Origin: Chryseobacterium sp. SN22
Lineage (GTDB): Bacteria; Bacteroidota; Bacteroidia; Flavobacteriales; Weeksellaceae
Assembly: GCF_008329705.1 (NCBI RefSeq)
Contig: NZ_VTSX01000005.1
Location: forward strand, 124,001 to 188,000
Reading direction: 5' to 3'
Length of the DNA: 64,000 nt
The notes beneath the pieces are model-generated. The model was not told where the DNA came from. It ran no database searches and was given only the letters and a program-made list of their open reading frames with translations. Positions 25,401 to 34,017 of this stretch are shown here, in pieces. Position 1 is the stretch's first letter; each line of letters starts with the position of its first letter. A program made the translations under genes and the position numbers.

Positions 25401-25886
25401 ATGAATTTTCAGGGATATACCGGAATGATCCGGCAAATGGTGTTCGCTTTACTATTATTTTTTTCCGTATACTGCCATGCGCAGGCTAAGGAAAAAACTA
25501 CCAACAGGATCGAACTGTCCGTAAAAACAAAGGAAGGGGTCTTAAAATACCCTGCCCGTTCCCTCTCATTGGCATTCGGCAATCCTTCCAAAGGGATCTC
25601 AGCCGCTTTTCCGCCTTCGGAAGATCCTGCCAAAGCCAAAAAATACTTCATTGCCATTGATTTCGATACGATGGATACAGCTCTATTAAAATTAATTACC
25701 GATTATAATGCCGAGTTTTCGGGTGAACTGAAAGTGACGGGGAAAGACCGCAGCACCATTCAGAAAATTGAATTTTCCGGTGCCACGCTGGACAATGTCT
25801 CCTCCCAAAGCTCTGCCGATGATGCCAATGTATACATCTATCTTTGGTGCAGGGAAATTAATGTAAATGACGTAAAACTTAAATAA
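25401..25886 (+). CDS. Small secreted protein, weak Hcp/TssD-like C-terminus
   Basis: The 161 residues start with a signal peptide (RQMVFALLLFFSVYCHAQAK). The mature region is beta-rich: NRIELSVKTKEGVLKYPARS, YFIAIDFDTMDTALLKLITD, GELKVTGKDRSTIQKIEFSG and IYLWCREINVNDVKL. The last two strands recall the C-terminal half of Bacteroidota TssD/Hcp tube proteins, but a signal peptide is unexpected for an Hcp and no other type VI genes are near. It could simply be a beta-sandwich exported protein. It is divergent from the histidine kinase and 2 bases upstream of a membrane protein gene. Confidence 0.55.
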   Translation: MNFQGYTGMIRQMVFALLLFFSVYCHAQAKEKTTNRIELSVKTKEGVLKYPARSLSLAFGNPSKGISAAFPPSEDPAKAKKYFIAIDFDTMDTALLKLITDYNAEFSGELKVTGKDRSTIQKIEFSGATLDNVSSQSSADDANVYIYLWCREINVNDVKLK

Positions 25887-25888
25887 AA

Positions 25889-26362
25889 ATGAAAATGGAA
25901 ACAGCAATTGGAAATTTCAGAAAAGAAGGAAACCGGTATATCATGAAAAGACAGTACGGATTTACCTTCGTGATCGTTATCGGTCTTGCCATCATGACGT
26001 GGATCGGCTTTAACTCGGATAATAAAGCCATGATGTGGATTTTTGGGATTCTGGCAATTCTTTGCCTGCTGTCTGTTTTTACAGAAAAGACGGTGATTGA
26101 TCTGGATGAAAAGGTATTGCTGATCAAAAAAGGACTCATCAAGCCTGAAATCCGAATCCCTTTCTCCCAAATTACCAATTATGAGATGAGCCGGCTGATC
26201 TATATTTTTATTCCGGTAAATACGGCACTGAATGTATGGTACTTATCTTCAGGAAAAGAAAAAGTTGCCATCGTTGCTCAGGGATTCTCAAAAAGTGCCA
26301 TGCAGCGTATTCTTAACGATATTGAGGAAATTACAGCGCCTTATGTTACAGAGCAGGTATGA
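25889..26362 (+). CDS. Two-TM membrane protein with PH-like C-terminal domain
   Basis: The 157 residues contain a pair of adjacent membrane helices (GFTFVIVIGLAIMTWIGF and MMWIFGILAILCLLSVF). A C-terminal beta-rich domain follows (TVIDLDEKVLLIKKGLIKPE, then IRIPFSQITNYEMSRL) resembling bacterial PH-like (YdbT/DUF304-type) domains. The role is unknown. It starts 2 bases after the secreted protein gene and its end overlaps the next gene by 20 bases. Confidence 0.6.
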   Translation: MKMETAIGNFRKEGNRYIMKRQYGFTFVIVIGLAIMTWIGFNSDNKAMMWIFGILAILCLLSVFTEKTVIDLDEKVLLIKKGLIKPEIRIPFSQITNYEMSRLIYIFIPVNTALNVWYLSSGKEKVAIVAQGFSKSAMQRILNDIEEITAPYVTEQV

Positions 26363-26840
26363 AATTACGGATAACGGGAAAATTTTCAGCTTCAGGCCCA
26401 ACCGGTACAGCATCCGCCTGTCGGTTGGGGTGCTTATAATCATTTTGGTACTAACGGTTCTGTTGATTGCTTATTTTGACAGGGTCAACCAGGGAGCGCA
26501 GGTTTTGTTTGCTGTCCTTGCTCCCTACCTGATTCTTCAAAGTCTGTATGACATCCTGATACGGTCGAAAATAAGCTATGTATTCAACAGGGAATCCAGG
26601 ATGCTGTACCGGAAAATGCCATTGTTCCCGAAAAAAAAACTGATGTCTTCTGATGAGATAGTGATCTTTACAAGCAGGGCCTGCCGCTACTGGCATTACC
26701 GCGTCGGCGCAAAAAAAAGCCATCTGGTTAAAAGCTACCGGATCAGTGGAGACTTTAAAGACAGCAAAGAAAAGTCAGCAAAAGAAATCGATTACGAAAA
26801 AGAAATCCTGAACAGGCTGTACGAGCTTTTAAATAAATAA
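26343..26840 (+). CDS. Two-TM membrane protein, PH-like fold (paired with the previous gene)
   Basis: The ATG at 26343 gives 165 residues. It has a short N-terminal beta segment (YEITDNGKIFSFRPN), two membrane helices (LSVGVLIIILVLTVLLIAYF and VLFAVLAPYLILQSLYDIL), then SKISYVFNRESRMLYRKMPL and a basic tail. The layout mirrors the preceding protein, suggesting a small family or a co-complex. The start overlaps the previous stop by 20 bases, which suggests translational coupling. A start further upstream at TTG 26232 would lie wholly inside the previous gene and is not used. Confidence 0.6.
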   Translation: MLQSRYEITDNGKIFSFRPNRYSIRLSVGVLIIILVLTVLLIAYFDRVNQGAQVLFAVLAPYLILQSLYDILIRSKISYVFNRESRMLYRKMPLFPKKKLMSSDEIVIFTSRACRYWHYRVGAKKSHLVKSYRISGDFKDSKEKSAKEIDYEKEILNRLYELLNK

Positions 26841-27105
26841 TTGATAAATAAAAAAGGCTGATCAGATTTAAAAGTTAAAATCTGGTAAATCTTAATAAAA
26901 AATGCAATCTCCGACAGATAAAAGAAAAAAATCTGCTGAATCTGTCGGATCTGCGGGAGTTCATTATTTAATCGGATTAAATTGAGCAGCCAGATGAGCC
27001 ATGCTGTTCTCTATTTAAAAATACGCTGCTGTAAATGCCAGTTGATCTGTACGGTCTTTCGGTCTCATATTTATCTTGTTTATTCATCCTTTAAAAATCA
27101 TTATT
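26841..27105. other. Intergenic gap with a weak long-loop inverted repeat
   Basis: A 10-bp inverted repeat (TCCGACAGAT at 26910-26919, complement at 26940-26949) has a 20-base loop. No T-run follows. No gene is seen. Confidence 0.35.
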
Positions 27106-28791
27106 ATGAAAGAGATTCTTCACCAGAAAGCGTGGGAAGCGCTCAACGCCGGAAATTACGCCTTAGCGGCAAGAAACTGGCTGGACGGATATGCGCTTCC
27201 GGACAGCCTGGCCGAGCTGAAAAAAATATTCCGGCACATCACTGCCCTTAATGAGGAAGCACCGCACCCTGATCTTTATGCCATACTCGGATTAATAGCC
27301 CTGGACCATAACGAAATCTTCGACCCGAACCGCGAGAATGCCCTCACGAAATGCCTGGACTGGAGCATAAACGGTGCAGGGATTGATCCGGAGCATTACC
27401 ATTGCAGCCGGAATGCGGGCTCGGCCCTCTACTGGCTGAATGACTGGAAGGGCGCATTGAGGTATTATGAGATCAGCAACCAGCTACGTTCTTCGCCGGT
27501 ATTGCAGATCCGTATTTTTAATATCCGTCACAGAAATCAGAAACATCCCGACTTTTCTGAGCTTAAAATTTCAACAGATACAAATTCCGGAATGGAAGCC
27601 TACAATGCGGGTGTGGAAATCAACAGGATTCTGGCCCAAAATCCGGATATGGCGGAAGCAGAAAAGCAGCGCCTGACCCAACTGAAAATTGAATTATATG
27701 AGCGTTCCTATCAATTATACAAAAATGCGATTACGGGAGGGAATGGTGATGAGCTAAACCATGATCCGCATACGTTTGCCATGAGCTGCAACAACCTTGC
27801 CCGGGAACTGACCATCCGGGGAGCCTATCAGGAAGCAATTGCCGTAGCAAGCGAAGGAATAGCGCAGAGCAGATTCATGTTTATCCTGCTCAACCGAATG
27901 GACAGCTATTCTCATGCCCGAATGCCGGAAAAAGCCATGTCCGATGCGAAGCTGCTTCTGGAAGAGTATGCTGATGAAATGGACTTCATAACCTTAATCA
28001 GTGTGATCGATTGTCTTGCTTTCTCTCATTCGGACCTTAAGCAGTATGAAGAGGCTTTGTACTGGGCAGATGAAGGCCTGCAGCTTTATTATGAAACAGA
28101 CCCAGCCGATACGATCCTTCAGCACGAAGACGTGACCCGCTGTGTCACTAACTTTTTTATCTTCAAGGCAGAAGCTTCCGCTGCGCTGGGTGTGGAAACG
28201 GATACGACCAATAACGCTGTAGAGGCTGATTACTTACTGGAAAACATGCCGGATAATCCAAGCCTGATGATCAGCAGGGCCGACGCTTTTGTAAAAGAAG
28301 GCAAATGGGAGAAAGCCCTGGATTGCTATGACCAGGCAATTCATTTCGGCCTTGAGCAGAATAGAGAGCGGTCTGTGCAGGTGGCATTTTACAACCAGGG
28401 GTACATTCTGGAAGTACATCTTAAAAACAGCGCTGCTGCCCTTGAAAGCTTTGAGCAGAGCATGCATTACGGCAACCGGGATTTCTGGTGTTTTTATTGG
28501 GCCGCTCACACGGCTTATCACCTGCTGGAAAATGAGAAAACGGTGAATTACGGAACATGGGCCCTCTCTGTAATGCCTGTACAGGAAGGCGTCACCGATG
28601 ATGTGGCAGCGGAAATCTACGAACACATCGGCAGCGCGCAGCTCGATCTTGGAAATTATGATGAAGCCGTGAAAAACCTGCAACAGTCGTTACAGCTGAA
28701 CGATTTGCCACATACCCGGACCAACCTGAATACGGCGCGAAGCCATATCAATAAAAAAGGAGGTTTTTTCAGGAGCCTTTTTGGTAAATAG
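27106..28791 (+). CDS. TPR-repeat cytoplasmic protein
   Basis: The ATG at 27106 gives 561 residues made almost entirely of helical repeats. TPR-like units include YWLNDWKGALRYYEISNQLR, QYEEALYWADEGLQLYYETD, EGKWEKALDCYDQAIHFGLE and LGNYDEAVKNLQQSLQLNDL near the C-terminus. There is no signal peptide or membrane helix. Such proteins are scaffolds, and no catalytic domain is visible. The upstream TTG at 27076 adds 10 hydrophobic residues and is less likely. It is a single gene, closed by the terminator hairpin at 28855. Confidence 0.75.
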   Translation: MKEILHQKAWEALNAGNYALAARNWLDGYALPDSLAELKKIFRHITALNEEAPHPDLYAILGLIALDHNEIFDPNRENALTKCLDWSINGAGIDPEHYHCSRNAGSALYWLNDWKGALRYYEISNQLRSSPVLQIRIFNIRHRNQKHPDFSELKISTDTNSGMEAYNAGVEINRILAQNPDMAEAEKQRLTQLKIELYERSYQLYKNAITGGNGDELNHDPHTFAMSCNNLARELTIRGAYQEAIAVASEGIAQSRFMFILLNRMDSYSHARMPEKAMSDAKLLLEEYADEMDFITLISVIDCLAFSHSDLKQYEEALYWADEGLQLYYETDPADTILQHEDVTRCVTNFFIFKAEASAALGVETDTTNNAVEADYLLENMPDNPSLMISRADAFVKEGKWEKALDCYDQAIHFGLEQNRERSVQVAFYNQGYILEVHLKNSAAALESFEQSMHYGNRDFWCFYWAAHTAYHLLENEKTVNYGTWALSVMPVQEGVTDDVAAEIYEHIGSAQLDLGNYDEAVKNLQQSLQLNDLPHTRTNLNTARSHINKKGGFFRSLFGK

Positions 28792-28854
28792 GCGGAAGTA
28801 TTTAAATCTTTTAAGGTAACTTCATTTCAGATTCACATCACTTCAGATAAAAAT

Positions 28855-28889
28855 AAAATCCTGCAGAAGAAATAGTTCTGCAGGATTTT
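28855..28889. terminator. Bidirectional terminator
   Basis: A 14-bp perfect inverted repeat (AAAATCCTGCAGAA with its complement) has a 7-base loop. It is followed on the plus strand by ATTTTAATT and preceded by A-rich sequence. It serves the TPR gene on plus and the double-glycine peptide genes on minus. Confidence 0.8.
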
Positions 28890-28911
28890 ATTTTAATTAA
28901 ATGTTAAAATG

Positions 28912-29058
28912 TTAACTTGTTACCGGACAGGCAATAATGCAGATTACCCAAGGGCATCTTTTGATTCCCGGAGGAGGACAGCATGCTTCAGAACAGCTTA
29001 AAGCTCCGCCGCTGATGTTTTTCAGCTGGTCTCTTGAAATTTTTTTATAATTTTTCAT
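28912..29058 (-). CDS. Double-glycine-leader bacteriocin-like peptide 1
   Basis: The 48-residue precursor has leader MKNYKKISRDQLKNISGG and core ALSCSEACCPPPGIKRCPWV with the tail ICIIACPVTS. The amphipathic leader with hydrophobic residues and a Gly-Gly end is the type cut by C39-peptidase ABC exporters. The core holds five Cys and several Pro, so disulfides or other modification are possible. Such peptides are common in Chryseobacterium and are annotated only as bacteriocin-like. The true start is ATG 29058. No dedicated exporter is in the window. Confidence 0.7.
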   Translation of the reverse strand: MKNYKKISRDQLKNISGGALSCSEACCPPPGIKRCPWVICIIACPVTS

Positions 29059-29084
29059 AATAAAGGAATTGGGTTTAAACATAA

Positions 29085-29228
29085 CTAAGGTTGGTTTCCG
29101 CCGCCGCAACCATCGTACGGCCTGCATTGCCATTTACCATTGATAAAACATAACTGGCCGCCCGGGCAGGTAATTCCTCCGGTAATGGCCTTCATTGCCT
29201 GTCTGTTGACTTTTTTTAAATTTTCCAT
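29085..29228 (-). CDS. Double-glycine-leader bacteriocin-like peptide 2
   Basis: The 47-residue precursor MENLKKVNRQAMKAITGG is followed by core ITCPGGQLCFINGKWQCRPY and tail DGCGGGNQP. The leader has the same pattern as the neighbour (charged, LKKV, ending Gly-Gly), while the core is different but also Cys-rich (four Cys). It is 26 bases upstream of peptide 1 and on the same strand, so they may be co-expressed. An alternative ATG at 29234 adds Met-Phe. Export or function is inferred only from the leader. Confidence 0.7.
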   Translation of the reverse strand: MENLKKVNRQAMKAITGGITCPGGQLCFINGKWQCRPYDGCGGGNQP

Positions 29229-29760
29229 AAACATAAGATTTGGTTCCTGCCTAAATTAACAAATTTCCGCCAATTGAAATACACAATCCCGGGAAATATT
29301 TTCCGGAAATCAGTCCCGTTGTATAGCTATAAATAAAAGAGCAGCACATAGGCAGGGTGATTCATATACTTTTAAGTTAACTGGGAATATGAGATAACGT
29401 AGGTTCGACCATATTCAATTTATTTCCGGTTTATTATGGAAATTAAAGATTGGGATTAGATTAGTAAGTCAGGATTTAAACAGATTTTCTACTCAGATAA
29501 TAACAAACGATCTTATTTCTGATAATGAATACCTTGAAAGTACTGTTGACAAAGATAAACTTCCAGCGACCGGCATCTCTCTTCCAGCCCGTTAATCCGA
29601 TTTCCGGTTCGGGCTCACGTTAATTTAATTTGAACGTCCGCAAAATTTAATCTTAAAAAATATTTCTCCTTTTTGATGAGGGAGTTACATTAAATTTTAT
29701 CAATATATTGGCCCGGAGCACGCCGTAAAAAAAATTATGTCGTATTTTTGTGCCTTCGAT
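29229..29760. other. Intergenic gap of about 530 bases
   Basis: AT-rich with no convincing frame. The last 100 bases must hold the promoter for the small exported protein and TonB receptor, but no clear element was identified. Confidence 0.4.
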
Positions 29761-30111
29761 ATGCAGAAGATCCTGAAAACTTTTTTTGTTTTTTCCTTAC
29801 TGACGGTGTTTGTTTACAACGTCAGCGGGATCAGCGTTTGTTTTGATCATGCCGGGCACGCTAAAAGTTTTGCTGCGAAATTAAAGCATTCCAAAACCGA
29901 AAAAGGAGCTTCTGTTTCACAGGATGATGAATGCCAGTGTGCGCTTCACCTGCAGATGCACCATGTGCTGCTTCCTGATCTCTTTGCTCTGGAACTGCCG
30001 GCCGGTAGTTCGGTTTCCGGTGAAATGCCGCATCCTAAGGCTATTGCTTATTATTGCCTGCTCGATTATTTCAGTTCAAGGGCACCGCCGCATTCTTCTT
30101 TGGCAGTATAA
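29761..30111 (+). CDS. Small exported His/Cys-rich protein upstream of a TonB receptor
   Basis: The ATG at 29761 gives 116 residues with signal peptide MQKILKTFFVFSLLTVFVYN. The mature part has several possible metal ligands: CFDHAGHAKSF and DDECQCALHLQMHH. It ends in a Pro-rich YFSSRAPPHSS. Similar small Cys/His proteins (the HYC_CC_PP type) occur beside metal or TonB genes in Bacteroidota, but this one is only a loose match. It is 139 bases upstream of the TonB receptor and probably shares its regulation. A start at 29737 adds 8 residues and is less likely. Confidence 0.5.
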   Translation: MQKILKTFFVFSLLTVFVYNVSGISVCFDHAGHAKSFAAKLKHSKTEKGASVSQDDECQCALHLQMHHVLLPDLFALELPAGSSVSGEMPHPKAIAYYCLLDYFSSRAPPHSSLAV

Positions 30112-30250
30112 TATTTTATTATCAGCCGCCATACAGTGCAGATTTTCAGGTCTGCAAGGCAATATCTGTGAATTTCCGTATCATAAAACGATAGGGAAGT
30201 TCTTTCAATAACATCTGGCGGAATAACGTCAGGATTACGCTAATTTTTTA

Positions 30251-32569
30251 ATGAACATCAATACGAATTACGATTGGGAAATCCGGCTGGGTATTCCCGG
30301 CATAAAACAGGGGTTTTCTGTAGCTGTTTTATGTTTTTCATCCGTTCTTTTTACTGCACAGGAAAAAAAGGTCGATTCGGTTTCGACAACTATCCAGACC
30401 GTTGAGGTGATCGGACGGAAATCCAAAGATTATATTTCGGATTATTCTTTTGCGGCAACCAAGATTGCCATGAAGAACAAAGATCTTCCTTTAACGCTCA
30501 ACACCGTTACCAAAGAACTGATGAATGACCGGCAGGCCTTTCAGTTGGGAGAAGTAATGAAAAACGTCAGCGGGGTTTCCCCTTCCAGTTACTACAACCA
30601 GTACAACATCCGGGGAATCAGCCAGAATGAAGAAGGGCAGATCATCAACGGGATGCGGACCCGGCAGAACTATTTCCTGCAGCCGATGACCTCGAATATC
30701 GAGCGGGTGGAAGTATTTAAAGGTCCTGCCAGCATCACCATGTCCAGTGTGGATCCCGGCGGAACCATCAATATGGTTACAAAAAAGCCCCTGCCGAACC
30801 CCCGGCGCGAAATCAGCCTGTCCGGAGGAAGTTTCGGTACCTACCGGGCGAGCACTGATCTTAGCGGCCCGCTGAATAAAAGCAAAACCCTGCTGTACCG
30901 TTTCAATGGTGCTTACCAGGAAGCAGGTTCTTTCAGGGATCATGTGAAAAACAACGGCATCCTGATTTCACCATCTTTCACTTTTATTCCCAACGAAAAA
31001 ACGTCTGTGAATATTGAACTGATTTACAGTGACCTCCATGGAAATCTGGACCGCGGACAGCCGATTTTCGGAGCTGTAGCCGGAAAAACAGACCTGAACA
31101 GTACGCCGAGAAGCCTGAACCTTGGAGCTCCGGACGATTTCTTCAAGACCAAGGAGCTCATCATTATGGGTTCGCTGGCCCATCACTTTACGAGGCAGAT
31201 CAGTTTCAATGCTTCGTATATGAAACAGTTCTGGCAGGAAAACCTTGAGGAGCACCGCACTACCAATGCTTTTGTTCCCGACATCGACAACCATCCCGTA
31301 TCCAGTCTGGCCATGATGCAGTTTGTCCGGCGGAAACAGAAATGGGAAGTGGATAATATAAATGCTTACTTTAATTTCAGCTATAAAACCGGGAGCTTTC
31401 TCCACCAGACCCTGATCGGCTATGACAGCCAGCTCTGGGAAAAGCATGACGGCGGCCGGCAGGATGCAGCCCGGGGATTCCTGCTGAAGGACGGAACGGT
31501 TTCCGCCTCCTATGATCCTGCGAAAGCGGCACTCTATCAGACCATCGACTATCAGGGAATGGTGCTGCCGAAGCCTAATGTTTCCCCTTTTGACCTTAGT
31601 CCGGGAGCGCAGAACCATCAGGGAACCGATTCTTATGTTTTGAATGTCATCAATCCTTTGCCACCGGCGCTTACCACAACCCATGCGGCATATATCCAGC
31701 ACCTTCTGACCTGGAATAAGTTTAAGGTACTGGCCGGTCTCCGCCAGGAATGGTTCCGCGATATCACCAATTTTAAAAAAGATAACCGGACTTCATTCGA
31801 TAATTCCAGGATGCTGTACAGAATCGGGATTACCTACAGCCTTACGGATAATATCAATGTATATGGAACCTATCTTACGGGCTATCAGCCGCAATCCAAT
31901 ACCGTATCGCTGATGCCCAATACGGGAAGTTTTACCGGCTCCGTATCTGCAGCGAGGTTCAGGCCTTTAACTTCAGACCTAAAAGAGCTCGGGATCAAAA
32001 GCCGCCTGTTCAAAAAATTCTCTCTGAGTCTGGCAGTGTACGAAATCAACCAGAGAAATATTTTAATCAATGCCAACAATCCTGCGGAACCCGATGGGCT
32101 GGTACAGCGCGGTGCCGACCGCAGCCGGGGCTTTGAAACCGAATTTACCGGGTATCTCTTACCCAACTGGCATCTTTATGGAGGATACAGCTATATTGAT
32201 GCAAAAATAGTAAATGACGCCAATTCTGAGCTGATCGGGCAGAGAAAAGAGAATACTTCAAAAAATTCAGTGAACCTCGGGAGCCGTTACAATTTTTCGA
32301 GGACTTCTTTTCTGAAAGATTTTGGGCTAGGGGTCGGCATTTTATATCAGAGTTCAAAAGTTCCTTGGTTCACGCGTAGTTTTGAGCTTCCTGCGTATAC
32401 TACTCTGGACGCCGCATTGTATTACTCACTTTTCAGATCAAAACTTCAACTGGCTTTGAATATCAATAATATAACCAATAAGGCATACTGGATCGGTGCC
32501 CAGAATTACCTGCGGCTGTTTCCGGCAGCCCCGAGAAATTTTTTATTCACCGCTGCCTATAAATTTTAA
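30251..32569 (+). CDS. TonB-dependent siderophore-type outer membrane receptor
   Basis: The 772-residue receptor has an N-terminal signal region and a TonB-box-like segment (TIQTVEVIGRKSKDY). Its plug domain contains SYYNQYNIRGISQNEEGQII and RVEVFKGPASITMSSVDPGG. A long beta-barrel follows and ends in YKF, the aromatic C-terminal signature for outer-membrane insertion. The plug motifs match siderophore receptors of the FhuA/FpvA class. The ligand is not predictable. It is followed after 2 bases by an ABC-2 exporter gene pair, forming one operon. Confidence 0.9.
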   Translation: MNINTNYDWEIRLGIPGIKQGFSVAVLCFSSVLFTAQEKKVDSVSTTIQTVEVIGRKSKDYISDYSFAATKIAMKNKDLPLTLNTVTKELMNDRQAFQLGEVMKNVSGVSPSSYYNQYNIRGISQNEEGQIINGMRTRQNYFLQPMTSNIERVEVFKGPASITMSSVDPGGTINMVTKKPLPNPRREISLSGGSFGTYRASTDLSGPLNKSKTLLYRFNGAYQEAGSFRDHVKNNGILISPSFTFIPNEKTSVNIELIYSDLHGNLDRGQPIFGAVAGKTDLNSTPRSLNLGAPDDFFKTKELIIMGSLAHHFTRQISFNASYMKQFWQENLEEHRTTNAFVPDIDNHPVSSLAMMQFVRRKQKWEVDNINAYFNFSYKTGSFLHQTLIGYDSQLWEKHDGGRQDAARGFLLKDGTVSASYDPAKAALYQTIDYQGMVLPKPNVSPFDLSPGAQNHQGTDSYVLNVINPLPPALTTTHAAYIQHLLTWNKFKVLAGLRQEWFRDITNFKKDNRTSFDNSRMLYRIGITYSLTDNINVYGTYLTGYQPQSNTVSLMPNTGSFTGSVSAARFRPLTSDLKELGIKSRLFKKFSLSLAVYEINQRNILINANNPAEPDGLVQRGADRSRGFETEFTGYLLPNWHLYGGYSYIDAKIVNDANSELIGQRKENTSKNSVNLGSRYNFSRTSFLKDFGLGVGILYQSSKVPWFTRSFELPAYTTLDAALYYSLFRSKLQLALNINNITNKAYWIGAQNYLRLFPAAPRNFLFTAAYKF

Positions 32570-32571
32570 TT

Positions 32572-34017
32572 ATGAAAACATCCACATTACAGCTGATCAT
32601 TAGGAAAACACGGCAGGACCTGATGAAAGAAAAACAAAACCTGCTGATTTGCATTACCGTCCTTTTATTCTGCTTATTAAGTATAGGGGTCGGGTTTACA
32701 AAATATACCGAGACCAATGCACAGGTAAGGGAATACAGGAAACAGGTGCGCGAACAGTGGGAGCACCGGCCCGCCAAACATCCGCACCGGATGGCCCATT
32801 ACGGTTATCTTGTTTTCAGGATGGCTCATCCGCTGAGTATTTTCGATACCGGACTGGACGACTACCTGGGAAATGTGATCTTTCTTGAAGCCCACAAGCA
32901 GAATTCCGCCAATCTTTCGGAAGCGGGAAGCTCCGGAATTCTGGTCCGTTTCGGAACGTTCAGCAGTGCTTTCATCCTGCAGTGTATTGTTCCTCTGATC
33001 ATTTTATTTTCAGGATTCGGCCTGATTGCCCAGGAACGCGAAAATGCCACATTGAAAATCCTGACCACCCAGGGTGCCTCAGGTACTACGATTGTCCGTG
33101 GGAAAATCCTGGGTCTCTGGCAATTTTCACTGCTGTTCCTGCTGCCGGTTTTACCGGTCGTCCTGACGGCAGCCATCATGTCAGTAATGTCCGGATGGGC
33201 GGATATTACCGTCCGGCTGCTGGTTATTCTGTTGGGATATATGGTATATTATTTATTTATCTGCACCTTAACGGTCCTGGTTTCAGCAGTCAGCAGGAGT
33301 TCGTCACTGGCATTGGTCGGCCTGATTGGCAGCTGGCTCCTCCTGGTGGTTTTTCTGCCGAAAGGCATTCAGTTTGCCGCACAGAATCTGTATCCTGTGC
33401 CTTCCAGAATTGCTTTTGAAACCGCGCTGGAAAAGGATATCCTGAAAGCAGGGGACAGCCATAATCCGGACGACCCGCACTTCAATAAAATGAAAGATTC
33501 CCTTCTGGCGCGCTACAAGGTGAGGTCCACCAACGAGCTCCCGTTCAATTACAGCGGTTTCGTGATGAAGGAAGGGGAAAGAATCAGTTCACAGATTTAC
33601 ATCAGGCATCAGAAAGAGCTGGAAGAAACCTTTGCCAGCCAGCAGCGTTTTTCGGAACTGAGTGCTTTCATCGATCCGGTAATGGCCGTTAAACATGTTT
33701 CCATGACGGCTTCCGGAACGGATTATTTCTCATACACCCGCTTTCAGAAACAGGCTGAAGAATACCGCTACCGCCTGGCGCAGAAAATGAATGACCTGCA
33801 GATTGAAAAGATCAGCAATATCAAGCCGGAAAAGGGCGGTCCGGCAGCCATTATAGATGCGGGAAACTGGAAAAAGTTTCCTGATTTCAGTTACCGGTAT
33901 GTCTCTTTCCGGGAAAGCTTTGCCGAACAGTGGATTCCGGCGGCTGCATTGGTATTCTGGCTGGCCATCTGCCTGGTGATGACCGAAACAGCAGGACGAA
34001 ACTTAAAATTAATTTAA
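32572..34017 (+). CDS. ABC-2 type permease, DUF3526-like, subunit 1
   Basis: The 481-residue membrane protein has an N-terminal helix (LLICITVLLFCLLSIGVGF) and a large loop (with HRMAHYGYLVFRMAHPLSIF). A cluster of five helices lies near residues 135-265 (FILQCIVPLIILFSGFGLIA, LLFLLPVLPVVLTAAIMSV), and the last helix is PAAALVFWLAICLVM. This is the DUF3526/ABC-2 permease plan. It lies directly between the TonB receptor and the second permease, and the cognate ATPase follows. The substrate may be related to the receptor ligand. Confidence 0.75.
   Translation: MKTSTLQLIIRKTRQDLMKEKQNLLICITVLLFCLLSIGVGFTKYTETNAQVREYRKQVREQWEHRPAKHPHRMAHYGYLVFRMAHPLSIFDTGLDDYLGNVIFLEAHKQNSANLSEAGSSGILVRFGTFSSAFILQCIVPLIILFSGFGLIAQERENATLKILTTQGASGTTIVRGKILGLWQFSLLFLLPVLPVVLTAAIMSVMSGWADITVRLLVILLGYMVYYLFICTLTVLVSAVSRSSSLALVGLIGSWLLLVVFLPKGIQFAAQNLYPVPSRIAFETALEKDILKAGDSHNPDDPHFNKMKDSLLARYKVRSTNELPFNYSGFVMKEGERISSQIYIRHQKELEETFASQQRFSELSAFIDPVMAVKHVSMTASGTDYFSYTRFQKQAEEYRYRLAQKMNDLQIEKISNIKPEKGGPAAIIDAGNWKKFPDFSYRYVSFRESFAEQWIPAAALVFWLAICLVMTETAGRNLKLI

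Noticed and set aside
25401..25886. Type VI secretion tube protein as a firm call
   Set aside because: The protein has a signal peptide and no other type VI genes are present, so only weak similarity is claimed.
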